This document shows positions 53,861 through 63,344 of a stretch of DNA of 64,000 nt, piece by piece (positions within the stretch are counted from its first letter, which is position 1; each line of letters opens with the position of its first letter). Under the pieces are notes generated by a model that was not told the DNA's origin, did no database searches, and saw only the letters and a program-made list of their open reading frames with translations. Position numbers and translations under genes: made by a program. This DNA is from Pedobacter cryoconitis (GTDB taxonomy: Bacteria; Bacteroidota; Bacteroidia; Sphingobacteriales; Sphingobacteriaceae): assembly GCF_003259615.1 (NCBI RefSeq), contig NZ_QLLR01000009.1, positions 62,001-126,000 of the forward strand. The letters are read 5' to 3'.

Positions 53861-54922
53861 ATGATCAATAAAATTTTAAGCCTGGGCCTTGGCAAGGTAG
53901 GTACGCTGGTAGCCACATTACTAAGCGACCAGTTCGAAGTTACCGGAATGGACAAACAAGCTCCGCACTATGATTACGAGCTTCCATTTAGTATTGCTAC
54001 CGGCGATGTAGCCGATTTGGTTTTAATGGAAAAGATGATTGGTGAGTTTGATGCGGTAGTTTCTGCCCTGCCATTTTTCTTAAATAGCCCGCTTGCAAGA
54101 ATCGCACACAAACTGGGAAAACATTATTTTGATTTAACTGAGGATGTTCCTACCACCAATGAAATCAGAAAACTAAGTGAAACTGCTACTGCCGTAATGG
54201 CTCCTCAATGTGGCCTTGCTCCTGGTTTAATCGGTATTATAGGCGCTCACCTGGGAAATGATTTTGATAAATTAAGATCAATTGATATGCGGGTTGGTGC
54301 TTTACCAAAATATCCGAATGGTGCAATGGGTTATGCCTTTAACTGGTCTGCGGCAGGCGTAGTCAACGAATATATCAATGACGCTGAGGCTATTCATCAT
54401 GGCCAGCGGAAAATGGTCCCTTCTTTACAGGGCAAAGAAACTATCCAGATTAATGGTGGTTTATATGAAGCTTTTTATACCTCCGGCGGTTTGGGCACGA
54501 TGTGTGAAACTTATGATGGTAAACTGGACAGACTGGATTATAAAACCATTCGTTATCCGGGACATTGCGACCTGATGAATTTCCTGATCAATGAGTTACA
54601 TATGAAGGAAGATAAACAACAGTTAGAAGATATTCTTAAAAATGCCAAACCTCCGGTCGACGAAGATGTTGTTATTATCTACGCAGATGCTGAAGGATGG
54701 AAAAATAACGAATTGAAACGCAATGAATTCTGTAAATCTTATGGTCCGATTGAGTTGAACGGTAATTCCTGGAGAGCAATATCCTGGACTACAGCGGCAA
54801 GTATTGTAGCAGTTGTGGAAATGGTTGCCAATGGTTCGCTACCATCAAAAGGCTTTATCAAGCAGGAAGAAATCTCGTTTGAAGCGCTTTTAAACACAAA
54901 ATGTGGAAGTCTCTTTAAATAA
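53861..54922 (+). CDS. Saccharopine dehydrogenase / lysine 6-dehydrogenase family
   Basis: 353 residues. Rossmann start KILSLGLGKVGTLVATLLSD with a GxGxxG loop, then the Sacchrp_dh C-terminal domain (APQCGLAPGLIGIIGAHLGN). The family holds glutamate-forming saccharopine dehydrogenase and lysine 6-dehydrogenase, both yielding 2-aminoadipate 6-semialdehyde. Length and position before an ALDH7 gene fit either. First gene of the operon, spacing 5 bases to the DUF1338 gene. Confidence 0.87.
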   Translation: MINKILSLGLGKVGTLVATLLSDQFEVTGMDKQAPHYDYELPFSIATGDVADLVLMEKMIGEFDAVVSALPFFLNSPLARIAHKLGKHYFDLTEDVPTTNEIRKLSETATAVMAPQCGLAPGLIGIIGAHLGNDFDKLRSIDMRVGALPKYPNGAMGYAFNWSAAGVVNEYINDAEAIHHGQRKMVPSLQGKETIQINGGLYEAFYTSGGLGTMCETYDGKLDRLDYKTIRYPGHCDLMNFLINELHMKEDKQQLEDILKNAKPPVDEDVVIIYADAEGWKNNELKRNEFCKSYGPIELNGNSWRAISWTTAASIVAVVEMVANGSLPSKGFIKQEEISFEALLNTKCGSLFK

Positions 54923-54927
54923 TAATT

Positions 54928-55833
54928 ATGAATTTTAATACGAACAGTCCATTGGATATTTTCCTGACTGAACTTTTTGACCGGTATCGTGAAGCTGTAC
55001 CAGAAGTCAATCAAATTACAGCCGCTTTACTTAAAAATGGCGTAGTAGGTTCTCAGGATGAAATTGTAAATGATCATATTGCTTTCAGAACATTGGGTGT
55101 TCCGAACCTGGGTATCAAATCATTTGAGAAGATCTTTCTGTTTCACGGTTATCAAAAGAGAGATCATTATTATTTTGAAGAGAAAAAGCTGGATGCGTAT
55201 TGGTACGCCCCTCCTGCTCCGGAATATCCGCGTATTTTTTTAAGTGAGCTCAAAGTAGATCAGCTGAGTCAAAACACGCAGGAAATTATCAAAAAATATA
55301 CGGGAGATATTAAATCAGATCCTGTTGATGCGCTGAATCTGAACGATGGGGAGGCTATTGCTGAATTTTTACATCATCCGCTGTGGAAATTACCAGACCT
55401 GAAAGATTATACCGCACTACTGGAAGAAAGTGAATATGCTGCCTGGGTAATTTACAATCGGTATTATCTGAATCATTATACGATCAGTGTTCATGCGCTG
55501 CCTGCTGGTTATCAGTCTCTTCCTGATTTTAATAAATTTGTGGAAAGCCTGGGTATTAAATTAAATGATGCAGGCGGAAAAATTAAAACAAGCGCGGACG
55601 GCTTATTGAGCCAAAGCAGTACGGTTGCCTGCCTGCATGAAGTGGGATTTGCTGATGGCGCTCAAACAAAAATTGCAGGCAGTTATGTAGAGTTTGCAGA
55701 GCGTTCAGTTTTACCGGCTTATAGTCACCTTAAACCTGAAGAGATTCAGCCAGTACACCGAAGAGAAGGTTTTGAAACCAGCAATGCTGACAAGATTTTC
55801 GAAAGCACTTACACCGGACAAGTAAAGTCCTGA
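54928..55833 (+). CDS. 2-oxoadipate dioxygenase/decarboxylase (DUF1338, HglS-like)
   Basis: 301 residues. DUF1338 landmarks: [10 protein letters not shown] (H50 and R54, same 4-residue spacing as the metal histidine and substrate arginine of HglS), [10 protein letters not shown] (H183, second ligand) and GSYVEFAER (E255 as likely third ligand). HglS turns 2-oxoadipate into D-2-hydroxyglutarate with CO2 release, an iron-dependent reaction. Followed by the ALDH gene, and two genes on by a D-2-hydroxyglutarate dehydrogenase, which supports the role. Confidence 0.85.
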   Translation: MNFNTNSPLDIFLTELFDRYREAVPEVNQITAALLKNGVVGSQDEIVNDHIAFRTLGVPNLGIKSFEKIFLFHGYQKRDHYYFEEKKLDAYWYAPPAPEYPRIFLSELKVDQLSQNTQEIIKKYTGDIKSDPVDALNLNDGEAIAEFLHHPLWKLPDLKDYTALLEESEYAAWVIYNRYYLNHYTISVHALPAGYQSLPDFNKFVESLGIKLNDAGGKIKTSADGLLSQSSTVACLHEVGFADGAQTKIAGSYVEFAERSVLPAYSHLKPEEIQPVHRREGFETSNADKIFESTYTGQVKS

Positions 55834-55861
55834 AATTATTAAAAGATATATTATTAAAGAT

Positions 55862-57391
55862 ATGGACATCAAAAAAGTATTAAGCCAATTAGGAATTACT
55901 GAAAATAATAGTGGAACTTCTACCGGGCATCAATGGATGGAATCGGGCGCAAAAGTTATCACTTCTTCATCGCCTGTAGATGGCAAAGAAATAGCAAAAG
56001 TAAGCACAACAAGTCCTGAAGATTATGAAAAAGTAATTAGTACGAGTGCTGAAGCATTTTTATTCTGGCGTAATGTGCCTGCACCAAAAAGAGGTGAAAT
56101 AGTGAGACAACTGGGTGAAGCACTTCGTTTGAATAAAGAAAATCTGGGTATCCTGGTTTCTTATGAAATGGGAAAAAGCTTACAGGAAGGTCTTGGGGAA
56201 GTTCAGGAAATGATAGATATATGCGATTTTGCTGTTGGACTTTCCAGACAACTGTATGGTTTGACGATGCACTCTGAAAGACCAGATCACAGAATGTACG
56301 AGCAGTGGCATGCACTGGGTATTGTTGGGGTAATTTCTGCATTCAACTTCCCTGTAGCTGTCTGGAGCTGGAACACTGCATTAGCCTTGGTTTGCGGAAA
56401 CGTTTGTGTTTGGAAACCTTCTTCTAAAACCCCGCTTTGCGCGGTAGCCTGTCAGCATATCATTGCTTCAGTTTTAAAAGCGAATGATATGCCTGAAGGA
56501 ATCAGCTCACTAATCACCGGAAATCCTGTTGGAGACCTGATCAATAATGATCCAAGAATTCCATTAGTTTCTTTTACAGGGTCAACAAGAGTAGGCCGTT
56601 TGGTTTCAGCTGCAGTAGCAGGCCGTTTCGGAAGAACGATTCTTGAACTGGGCGGGAACAACGCGATCATTGTTTCTAAAGATGCAGATCTGGATATAGC
56701 GATTATCGGCGCTGCATTCGGTGCGGTAGGAACTGCAGGACAAAGATGTACTTCAACCAGGCGTTTAATTATTCATGAAGAGATTTATGAAGAGTTTAAA
56801 AACAAATTGGTCAAAGCTTACGGACAACTTCGCATTGGTGATCCATTAGATCAGAACAATCACGTGGGGCCGCTGATTGATAAAGCTGCTGTGGAAGTTT
56901 ATTTAGAGGCTATAGAAAAAGGTAAAGCTCAGGGGGCTAACTTTATTGCAGAAGGTGGTGTGCTTGCAGGCGGGCCATACGGTTCGGGCTGTTATGTAAA
57001 ACCATGTATTGCTGAAGTGAAAAATCATTATCAAATTGTACAGGAAGAAACTTTTGCACCTATCCTGTATATTATGAGTTATAAAACCTTAACAGAAGCT
57101 ATCGCGCTTCAAAACGGTGTTCCGCAAGGGCTTTCTTCTGCAATTATGACTTTAAACCTCAGAGAAGCAGAACTGTTCCTTTCTACCAATGGATCTGATT
57201 GTGGTATCGCAAATGTGAATATCGGTACTTCTGGTGCTGAAATTGGCGGTGCTTTCGGTGGGGAAAAAGAAACAGGCGGTGGAAGAGAAAGTGGATCTGA
57301 TGCTTGGAAAGGATATATGCGCAGACAAACAAACACGATCAATTATGCGAATAAATTGCCACTGGCACAGGGTATTAAATTCGATCTTTAA
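55862..57391 (+). CDS. ALDH7-type L-aminoadipate-semialdehyde dehydrogenase
   Basis: 509 residues. Catalytic cysteine C296 in [13 protein letters not shown] and general base E262 in [10 protein letters not shown]; both neighbours (TSTRRL after the cysteine, NNAI after the glutamate) are the marks of the ALDH7A1/antiquitin group, which oxidises 2-aminoadipate 6-semialdehyde to 2-aminoadipate. NAD-site FTGSTRVGR is present. Lies 28 bases after the DUF1338 gene and 6 before the FAD dehydrogenase gene. Confidence 0.92.
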   Translation: MDIKKVLSQLGITENNSGTSTGHQWMESGAKVITSSSPVDGKEIAKVSTTSPEDYEKVISTSAEAFLFWRNVPAPKRGEIVRQLGEALRLNKENLGILVSYEMGKSLQEGLGEVQEMIDICDFAVGLSRQLYGLTMHSERPDHRMYEQWHALGIVGVISAFNFPVAVWSWNTALALVCGNVCVWKPSSKTPLCAVACQHIIASVLKANDMPEGISSLITGNPVGDLINNDPRIPLVSFTGSTRVGRLVSAAVAGRFGRTILELGGNNAIIVSKDADLDIAIIGAAFGAVGTAGQRCTSTRRLIIHEEIYEEFKNKLVKAYGQLRIGDPLDQNNHVGPLIDKAAVEVYLEAIEKGKAQGANFIAEGGVLAGGPYGSGCYVKPCIAEVKNHYQIVQEETFAPILYIMSYKTLTEAIALQNGVPQGLSSAIMTLNLREAELFLSTNGSDCGIANVNIGTSGAEIGGAFGGEKETGGGRESGSDAWKGYMRRQTNTINYANKLPLAQGIKFDL

Positions 57392-57397
57392 TTAGCT

Positions 57398-60385
57398 ATG
57401 AATAGCAGCAATGATAAACTGAAATCCCTGTCCGATTCTTTGGACGGGGATTTTTTTACAGATAATCAGACCCGTATTCTCTACGCTACAGATGCTTCAG
57501 CTTATCGGGAAATGCCGTTGGCTGTTGCCATCCCCCGCTCTGTTGCAGACCTTGAAAAGCTGATCCTGTTTGCAGCAAAAGAAGGAATATCGCTGATTCC
57601 CCGGACTGCTGGTACTTCTCTTGCCGGACAGGTTGTAGGCCATGGTATTGTTGTTGATGTCTCTAAATATTTTAACAAGATCCTGGAACTTAATGTAGAG
57701 GAAAGATGGATTAAAGTGCAGCCCGGCGTAGTGCGTGATGAGCTTAACCTTTATCTTAAACCTTTTGGCCTGTATTTCGGCCCCGAAACCTCGACTGCTA
57801 ACAGAGCGATGATCGGCGGAATGGTGGGCAATAATTCCTGTGGCTCAAACAGCCTGATCTATGGGAGTACCCGGGAGCATACGCTTGAAATCAAAGCCTT
57901 ATTGTCTGACGGTTCTGCTGCTGATTTTAAAGCGCTTGAATTTGATGAGTTCATTAAAAAATGTGAGGGGAATTCCTTAGAAAATGAGCTTTACAGAAAT
58001 ATCAGGGCTTTACTCAGTAATTATGAAAATCAGCTCAGTATACGCCAGGAATTTCCGGCTAAGAGCATCCATAGACGAAATACCGGGTATGCGGTTGATA
58101 TTTTGCTCGACACCTCTCCTTTTACGGCAGAAACAGCGGACTTCAATTTCTGTAAACTCATTGCCGGCTCTGAAGGTACACTCGCATTCATTACAGAGAT
58201 AAAACTTAACCTGGAACCCATCTTAAAAGAGGAAACGGCCTTATTGTGCATACATTTTAATAGCATTGATGATGCCTTGATGGCCAATCTGATTGCCTTA
58301 AAATATGAGCCAAGAGTAAGTGAATTGATAGATCATTTGATTCTTGAATGTACCAAAGAAAATATAGAGCAGTCAAAAAACCGCTTCTTTGTTTCGGGTG
58401 ATCCTGCTGCTATTCTTGTGGTAGAGTATTCAGGTAAGGACAAAGAGGAAATTACAGCCAAGGCAACAAGCGTTGAGGCAGAAATGAGAGCGAATGGATT
58501 GGGTTATCATTTTCCTTTAGTATTTGGCCCGGATATGTCCAGGATCTGGTCTTTAAGAAAAGCTGGTTTAGGTTTATTAAGTAATCTTCCCGGGGATGAA
58601 AAGGCGGTAGCGGTAATTGAAGATACTGCTGTTGATGTCAAAGATTTGCCTGCATATATTCGTGATTTTAATGAAATCCTTAAAAAGCATGGGCTGTTTT
58701 CTGTCCACTATGCACATGCTGGTTCAGGAGAAATACATTTGCGGCCTATATTGAATCTGAAAACAGTGGAAGGCAACCGTTTATTCAGAGTAATTGCGGA
58801 GGAAATAGCTAAGCTTGTTAAACAATATAATGGCTCGTTAAGTGGTGAACATGGAGACGGGAGGTTACGTGGTGAGTTTATTGAGCAAATGATTGGACCG
58901 CGTAATTATAAAATGATCAGAGAGATTAAATCTGTATGGGACCCGAAAAACATTTTTAATCCCGGAAAAATTACCGATACTCCTGCGATGGATACCATGT
59001 TACGGTATGAACCAGGCCAGCGGGCCCCTGAAATCAAGACGGTATTCCGTTATCAGGGCCAGAATATTTTGCAGCACGCTGAACAATGCAATGGTTCTGG
59101 TGATTGCCGGAAGTCGCATTTGGCTGGCGGAACTATGTGTCCGTCTTTTATGGCGACCAGGAATGAGAAAGATACGACAAGAGCCAGGGCTAATATGCTG
59201 CGCGAAATGCTCACGCATTCTACTAAAATCAATCGCTTCGATCATCAGGAGCTGAAGGACGTAATGGATTTGTGTTTGAGTTGCAAAGGTTGTAAGTCAG
59301 AATGTCCTTCCAATGTAGATATGGCCAAACTAAAAGCTGAATTTCTGCAAGGATATTATGATGCTAATGGAGTTCCCTTGAAAACCTGGATTGTTGCCGG
59401 CTTTAATCAGATTAACCAGATGGCTTCTTTATCGCCACGTTTATACAATTGGAGTATTGGCAATAAAACCACGAATGCCCTGATCAAAAAAACTTGTGGT
59501 TTTGCCCGGGAGCGCTCTCTCCCGCTTTTGTATAAAACAACTTTAAAAAAGTGGTTTATTGAACACAGGCTGCTTGCTGAAACAGTGCCCGGTAAAGGTA
59601 TAAGTGCAGGCGAAGTTACCGGCGCGGACATGGGCAAGGCCGTGGATGCAAAACAGAAGATTGTTTATTTTTTCTGTGATGAGTTCACCAATTATTTAGA
59701 TACTGAAATTGGTATTAAGGCCGTTCTTTTATTAGAGAAATTAGGCTACCAGGTAATTATCCCTCAACATCTGGAGAGCGGAAGAACCTGGATTTCAAAG
59801 GGCCTGCTCCGTAAAGCCAAAAAGATTGCGCAGCATAATGTATTCCGGCTTAGTAAAATTATTACAGAAGAAACACCATTAATTGGTATAGAACCTTCTG
59901 CGATATTGACATTCAGGGATGAATACATTGACCTGGTAGATTTGCCACAACTGGAAATAGCACAGCAATTAGCTAAAAACAGCCTGTTAATAGATGAGTT
60001 CATTGCCAGAGAAATGGAGAACGGAAATATATCCCAGTCCAGCTTCAGTAAGGAAAGCAGGTTGATCCAATTACATGGACATTGTCAGCAGAAAGCCTGG
60101 GCTGCAATGGGTGCCTCCAAACAAATACTCGCTTTCCCGGAAAACTATAAGGTAGAAATTATTCCTTCTGGTTGCTGTGGCATGGCCGGATCATTTGGTT
60201 ATGAGAAAAATCATTATGAATTATCTATGCAGATTGGGGAATTAGTACTTTTTCCAGAAGTTAGGAAACAAGCCGCGGACGTGATTATTGCTGCAACCGG
60301 AACAAGTTGCCGTCATCAGATCAAAGATGGTACAACCAAAAAGGCTTTACACCCTGTAGAAGTATTATATGAGGCTTTAGTTTAA
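57398..60385 (+). CDS. D-2-hydroxyglutarate dehydrogenase, YdiJ-type FAD/Fe-S protein
   Basis: 995 residues. FAD_binding_4 (PCMH) domain in the first ~210 residues (IPRTAGTSLAGQVVGHGIVV, NNSCGSNSLIYGSTREH), FAD-oxidase C-terminal domain (YAHAGSGEIHLRPIL), then the CNGSGDCRKSHLAGGTMCP segment, a 4Fe-4S site C626-x2-C629-x2-C632-x3-C636 followed by proline, and CCG repeats (HGHCQQKAW, PSGCCGMAGSFGYEK). This layout is that of E. coli YdiJ, which oxidises D-2-hydroxyglutarate to 2-oxoglutarate. It completes the pathway begun by the DUF1338 enzyme. Confidence 0.9.
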   Translation: MNSSNDKLKSLSDSLDGDFFTDNQTRILYATDASAYREMPLAVAIPRSVADLEKLILFAAKEGISLIPRTAGTSLAGQVVGHGIVVDVSKYFNKILELNVEERWIKVQPGVVRDELNLYLKPFGLYFGPETSTANRAMIGGMVGNNSCGSNSLIYGSTREHTLEIKALLSDGSAADFKALEFDEFIKKCEGNSLENELYRNIRALLSNYENQLSIRQEFPAKSIHRRNTGYAVDILLDTSPFTAETADFNFCKLIAGSEGTLAFITEIKLNLEPILKEETALLCIHFNSIDDALMANLIALKYEPRVSELIDHLILECTKENIEQSKNRFFVSGDPAAILVVEYSGKDKEEITAKATSVEAEMRANGLGYHFPLVFGPDMSRIWSLRKAGLGLLSNLPGDEKAVAVIEDTAVDVKDLPAYIRDFNEILKKHGLFSVHYAHAGSGEIHLRPILNLKTVEGNRLFRVIAEEIAKLVKQYNGSLSGEHGDGRLRGEFIEQMIGPRNYKMIREIKSVWDPKNIFNPGKITDTPAMDTMLRYEPGQRAPEIKTVFRYQGQNILQHAEQCNGSGDCRKSHLAGGTMCPSFMATRNEKDTTRARANMLREMLTHSTKINRFDHQELKDVMDLCLSCKGCKSECPSNVDMAKLKAEFLQGYYDANGVPLKTWIVAGFNQINQMASLSPRLYNWSIGNKTTNALIKKTCGFARERSLPLLYKTTLKKWFIEHRLLAETVPGKGISAGEVTGADMGKAVDAKQKIVYFFCDEFTNYLDTEIGIKAVLLLEKLGYQVIIPQHLESGRTWISKGLLRKAKKIAQHNVFRLSKIITEETPLIGIEPSAILTFRDEYIDLVDLPQLEIAQQLAKNSLLIDEFIAREMENGNISQSSFSKESRLIQLHGHCQQKAWAAMGASKQILAFPENYKVEIIPSGCCGMAGSFGYEKNHYELSMQIGELVLFPEVRKQAADVIIAATGTSCRHQIKDGTTKKALHPVEVLYEALV

Positions 60386-60458
60386 AATTATATTTAAGCC
60401 TGTATTCATTGATAGTCAATTTATAATAATATTACACAAGCGCTAATCTTTCCTGAAA

Positions 60459-60490
60459 AAACAGGCTTATTTAATTAAAAAAGCCTGTTT
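60459..60490 (+). terminator. Hairpin terminator of the lysine operon
   Basis: 10-bp perfect stem AAACAGGCTT / AAGCCTGTTT around an AT loop of 12 bases. The run of T after it is short, so it is a moderate terminator. Confidence 0.6.
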
Positions 60491-60672
60491 CTAAGAAACT
60501 CCTGTTTAAACAAGCGCATCATTGTTTTGTCATTTTAATGTAACCCAACTTGTGAATAATAGCTGATGTATTACATTTGACCAAAATGCAGCTATAGTCA
60601 GCATAAAATCAAAACAATTTTGCGGTTTTATCGCTTACCTATAAATAGAAAAAATAAAACCCTGATTTAAAT

Positions 60673-60680
60673 TATATTTG
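60673..60680 (+). promoter_or_regulatory. -7 element of the Mla operon
   Basis: TATATTTG matches TAnnTTTG exactly, 18 bases before the ATG at 60699. No good TTTG at the right distance upstream. Confidence 0.4.
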
Positions 60681-60698
60681 GCTGCACAAACCTAAAGA

Positions 60699-61505
60699 AT
60701 GGATCCTAACACAGAAAATCCGAATATCACGCCTCGCAAATATGTCATTTCTAAAAAACTTGACAGCATGTTCTTCGGTATATATCACGCTTATCAGTTT
60801 GTACTTCGCTTTTTTAGAGAAGTCTTTGTACCGCCCTACGAATTTAAAGAAATCATACATCAGTGTTATGAAGTAGGTTACAAGTCCCTGCCCCTGATTT
60901 CACTTACTGGTTTTATTACCGGGATTGTATTTACGAATCAATCCAGGCCTTCACTGGCCAACTTCGGCGCAACCTCCTGGTTACCTTCACTAATCTCTAT
61001 TGCGATCATCCGTGCATTAGCCCCTTTAGTTACCGCATTAATTGCTGCAGGTAAGGTTGGTTCTAACATGGGTGCCGAGCTTGGGTCGATGAAAGTTACC
61101 GAGCAGATTGATGCGATGGAAGTGTCAGCAACAAACCCCTTTAAGTACCTGGTAGTTAGTAGAATATTGGCTACTACCTTTATGATCCCTATACTGGTTA
61201 TGTATACTGCTTGTGTGGCTTTAATGGGTGCTTTTCTAAGTGTCCACAGCAATGAGCAAACCAGTTTCTCGATGTTCTTCTCACAAGTATTTGATACCAT
61301 CAGCTTTTTAGATATATTTTCAACTACCTTTAAATCAACAGTATTTGGTTTTACAATTGGTGTAGTTGGTTGTTATCACGGCTATAATTCATCAAAAGGT
61401 ACTGAAGGAGTTGGAAGAGCAGCGAATTCGGCAGTAGTTGCCGCCATGTTCCTGATCTTTGTAGAAGAGATTATTATTGTTCAAATTGTAAATGCTTTCC
61501 GTTAA
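60699..61505 (+). CDS. mlaE: MlaE family lipid transport ABC permease
   Basis: 268 residues, five to six membrane segments. Permease landmarks ISLTGFITGIVFTNQSRP, KVGSNMGAELGSMKVTEQID, DAMEVSATNPFKYLVVSRIL. Works with the ATPase and MCE protein that follow to move phospholipid between the membranes. Stop is one base before the next start. Confidence 0.93.
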   Translation: MDPNTENPNITPRKYVISKKLDSMFFGIYHAYQFVLRFFREVFVPPYEFKEIIHQCYEVGYKSLPLISLTGFITGIVFTNQSRPSLANFGATSWLPSLISIAIIRALAPLVTALIAAGKVGSNMGAELGSMKVTEQIDAMEVSATNPFKYLVVSRILATTFMIPILVMYTACVALMGAFLSVHSNEQTSFSMFFSQVFDTISFLDIFSTTFKSTVFGFTIGVVGCYHGYNSSKGTEGVGRAANSAVVAAMFLIFVEEIIIVQIVNAFR

Positions 61506-61506
61506 T

Positions 61507-62280
61507 ATGGTCAGAGAACAGAAGGCAATCGACAGAAGTAATGCGGTTATTTCTATCAAAGGTTTAAAAAAAGCTTTTGGTGATCTTGAAGTACTCAGAG
61601 GTGTTGACCTGGAGGTATACCAGGGAGAAAACCTGGTTGTTCTGGGCCGTTCAGGTACTGGAAAATCAGTATTGATCAAAGTTATTTCAGGTTTACTTCT
61701 TCCTGATGCAGGAGAAGTAGAGGTGCTTGGAGAAAGTGTAGAGCACTTAAGTACCAGAGAACTGATGGCATTACGACTTAAAGTAGGCTTCTCTTTTCAG
61801 AATAGTGCTTTATACGATAGTATGACTGTACGTCAGAATCTTGAATTCCCTTTAGTCAGAAATTCAAGAAACCTGAGACGTAAAGAGATCAATCGTGAAG
61901 TGGAAGATGTGCTGGAAGCAGTTGGTTTATCACAGACAATAGAACAAATGCCTTCAGAACTTTCCGGAGGACAGCGTAAAAGAATTGGTATTGCCCGTAC
62001 ATTGATCCTGAGGCCGGAAATCATGCTTTATGATGAGCCAACAGCCGGCCTTGACCCTATCACTTGTATAGAAATTAATAACCTGATTAATGAAGTTCAG
62101 GAAAAATATAAAACAACATCTATTATTATTACACACGATTTAACCTGTGCCAAAGAAACTGGCGACAGAATTGCTATGCTATTGGATGGTCAGTTTGCTA
62201 TACAGGGAACATTTGATGAAGTCTTTGCCAGTAAAGACGAACGTGTTCAATCTTTTTACAATTATAATTTTACACAATAA
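61507..62280 (+). CDS. mlaF: MlaF family ABC transporter ATPase
   Basis: About 257 residues from ATG 61507; an ATG at 61492 would overlap mlaE by 14 bases. Walker A GRSGTGKS, signature LSGGQRKR, Walker B IMLYDEPTAGLDP, and the H-loop histidine in IIITHDLT are intact. Stop abuts the mlaD start. Confidence 0.94.
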   Translation: MVREQKAIDRSNAVISIKGLKKAFGDLEVLRGVDLEVYQGENLVVLGRSGTGKSVLIKVISGLLLPDAGEVEVLGESVEHLSTRELMALRLKVGFSFQNSALYDSMTVRQNLEFPLVRNSRNLRRKEINREVEDVLEAVGLSQTIEQMPSELSGGQRKRIGIARTLILRPEIMLYDEPTAGLDPITCIEINNLINEVQEKYKTTSIIITHDLTCAKETGDRIAMLLDGQFAIQGTFDEVFASKDERVQSFYNYNFTQ

Positions 62281-63282
62281 ATGAGCGCTACAGAAAACAA
62301 AAGATCAATAGTTGTAGGAATTTTCATCTTTATCGGGCTTGCTATTTTCATTGCCGCTGTACTTACTTTAGGCGGGAAGCAAAAACGATTTGTAAGCAGT
62401 ATTACCTTAAAAGCAGTTTTCAATAACGTAAATGGTATACAGGCTGGTAATAACATCTTCTTTTCGGGGGTGAAAATCGGAACAGTAAGCAAAATCAACT
62501 TTTACGGGAATGCGCAAGTAGAAGTTACGATGCACATCGAAGAAGCTGCACAAAAATATATACACAAGAATTCTGTAGCTAAACAAGGCTCTGAAGGTTT
62601 TATAGGTAACAAGATGATTGAAATATTGCCTGGTCAGGGTGATGCCCCGCAAGTGGAAGACGGCGACCGGATCAATGTGGCAACTGCTTTAGGCCCTGAA
62701 GATATTATGAAAACCTTACAGGCCAACAATAAGAATATCCTGGTTATTACCGAAGACTTTAAAAAGGTAACAACAGACATGCTGCAGGGAAAAGGGACAT
62801 TAGGAACGCTGCTTGCCGATACGGCTATGGCCGGTCGTTTACGCCAAATGACAATCAACCTGGAAAGTGCTTCTGCAAGTACTGCAAGAGTAACATCGGC
62901 AGTTGCCCAGTATACTTCTAAATTAAATACTAAAGGTACTTTGACTAATGAATTGCTAACTGATACTACGGTGTTTGCCAGCTTAAAAACGGCGGTTAAA
63001 AGTTTGCAGAATACAGCGGCATCAGCTTCTGAAATGACGAATAACCTGAAAGTAACGAGTAATAAGCTGAATTCAGATAAAAATGCGGTAGGTGTTTTAT
63101 TAAATGATGAGCAAACTGCTGCTAAATTAAGAAACACGGTTTCCAACCTGGAATCCAGCACTAAAAAACTGGATGAAAATATGGAAGCTTTACAACATAA
63201 CTTCCTGTTGAGAGGATTCTTTAAAAAGAAAGCGAAAACTGAAGCTGCTGCGAAAGAAAAATCAACGCAAGACCCTAAATAA
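62281..63282 (+). CDS. mlaD: MlaD family MCE-domain protein
   Basis: 333 residues. N-terminal membrane anchor (IVVGIFIFIGLAIFIAAVLT), one MCE domain (AVFNNVNGIQAGNNIFFSGV ... GSEGFIGNKMIEILPG) and a long alpha-helical tail with many serine, threonine and asparagine, ending in a lysine/alanine-rich stretch. It would form the periplasmic lipid channel of the MlaEFD complex. No mlaB or mlaC gene is nearby, as in other Bacteroidota. Confidence 0.93.
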   Translation: MSATENKRSIVVGIFIFIGLAIFIAAVLTLGGKQKRFVSSITLKAVFNNVNGIQAGNNIFFSGVKIGTVSKINFYGNAQVEVTMHIEEAAQKYIHKNSVAKQGSEGFIGNKMIEILPGQGDAPQVEDGDRINVATALGPEDIMKTLQANNKNILVITEDFKKVTTDMLQGKGTLGTLLADTAMAGRLRQMTINLESASASTARVTSAVAQYTSKLNTKGTLTNELLTDTTVFASLKTAVKSLQNTAASASEMTNNLKVTSNKLNSDKNAVGVLLNDEQTAAKLRNTVSNLESSTKKLDENMEALQHNFLLRGFFKKKAKTEAAAKEKSTQDPK

Positions 63283-63301
63283 TCTGGGTTATAAACTAAT
63301 C

Positions 63302-63336
63302 AAACCGGCCTGTTTAATTACAGGGCCGGTTTTTTT
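63302..63336 (+). terminator. Rho-independent terminator of the Mla operon
   Basis: Stem AAACCGGCCTGT / ACAGGGCCGGTTT with a single bulged G and a TTAATT loop, followed by TTTTTT. Confidence 0.88.
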
Positions 63337-63344
63337 ATTGTCTT

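Larger units (their letters stand above)
60386..60698. other. Intergenic region between lysine operon and Mla operon
   Basis: 313 bases, AT-rich. Holds a hairpin at 60459-60490 and a promoter element at 60673-60680. Nothing else is recognisable; no RNA gene. Confidence 0.6.
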
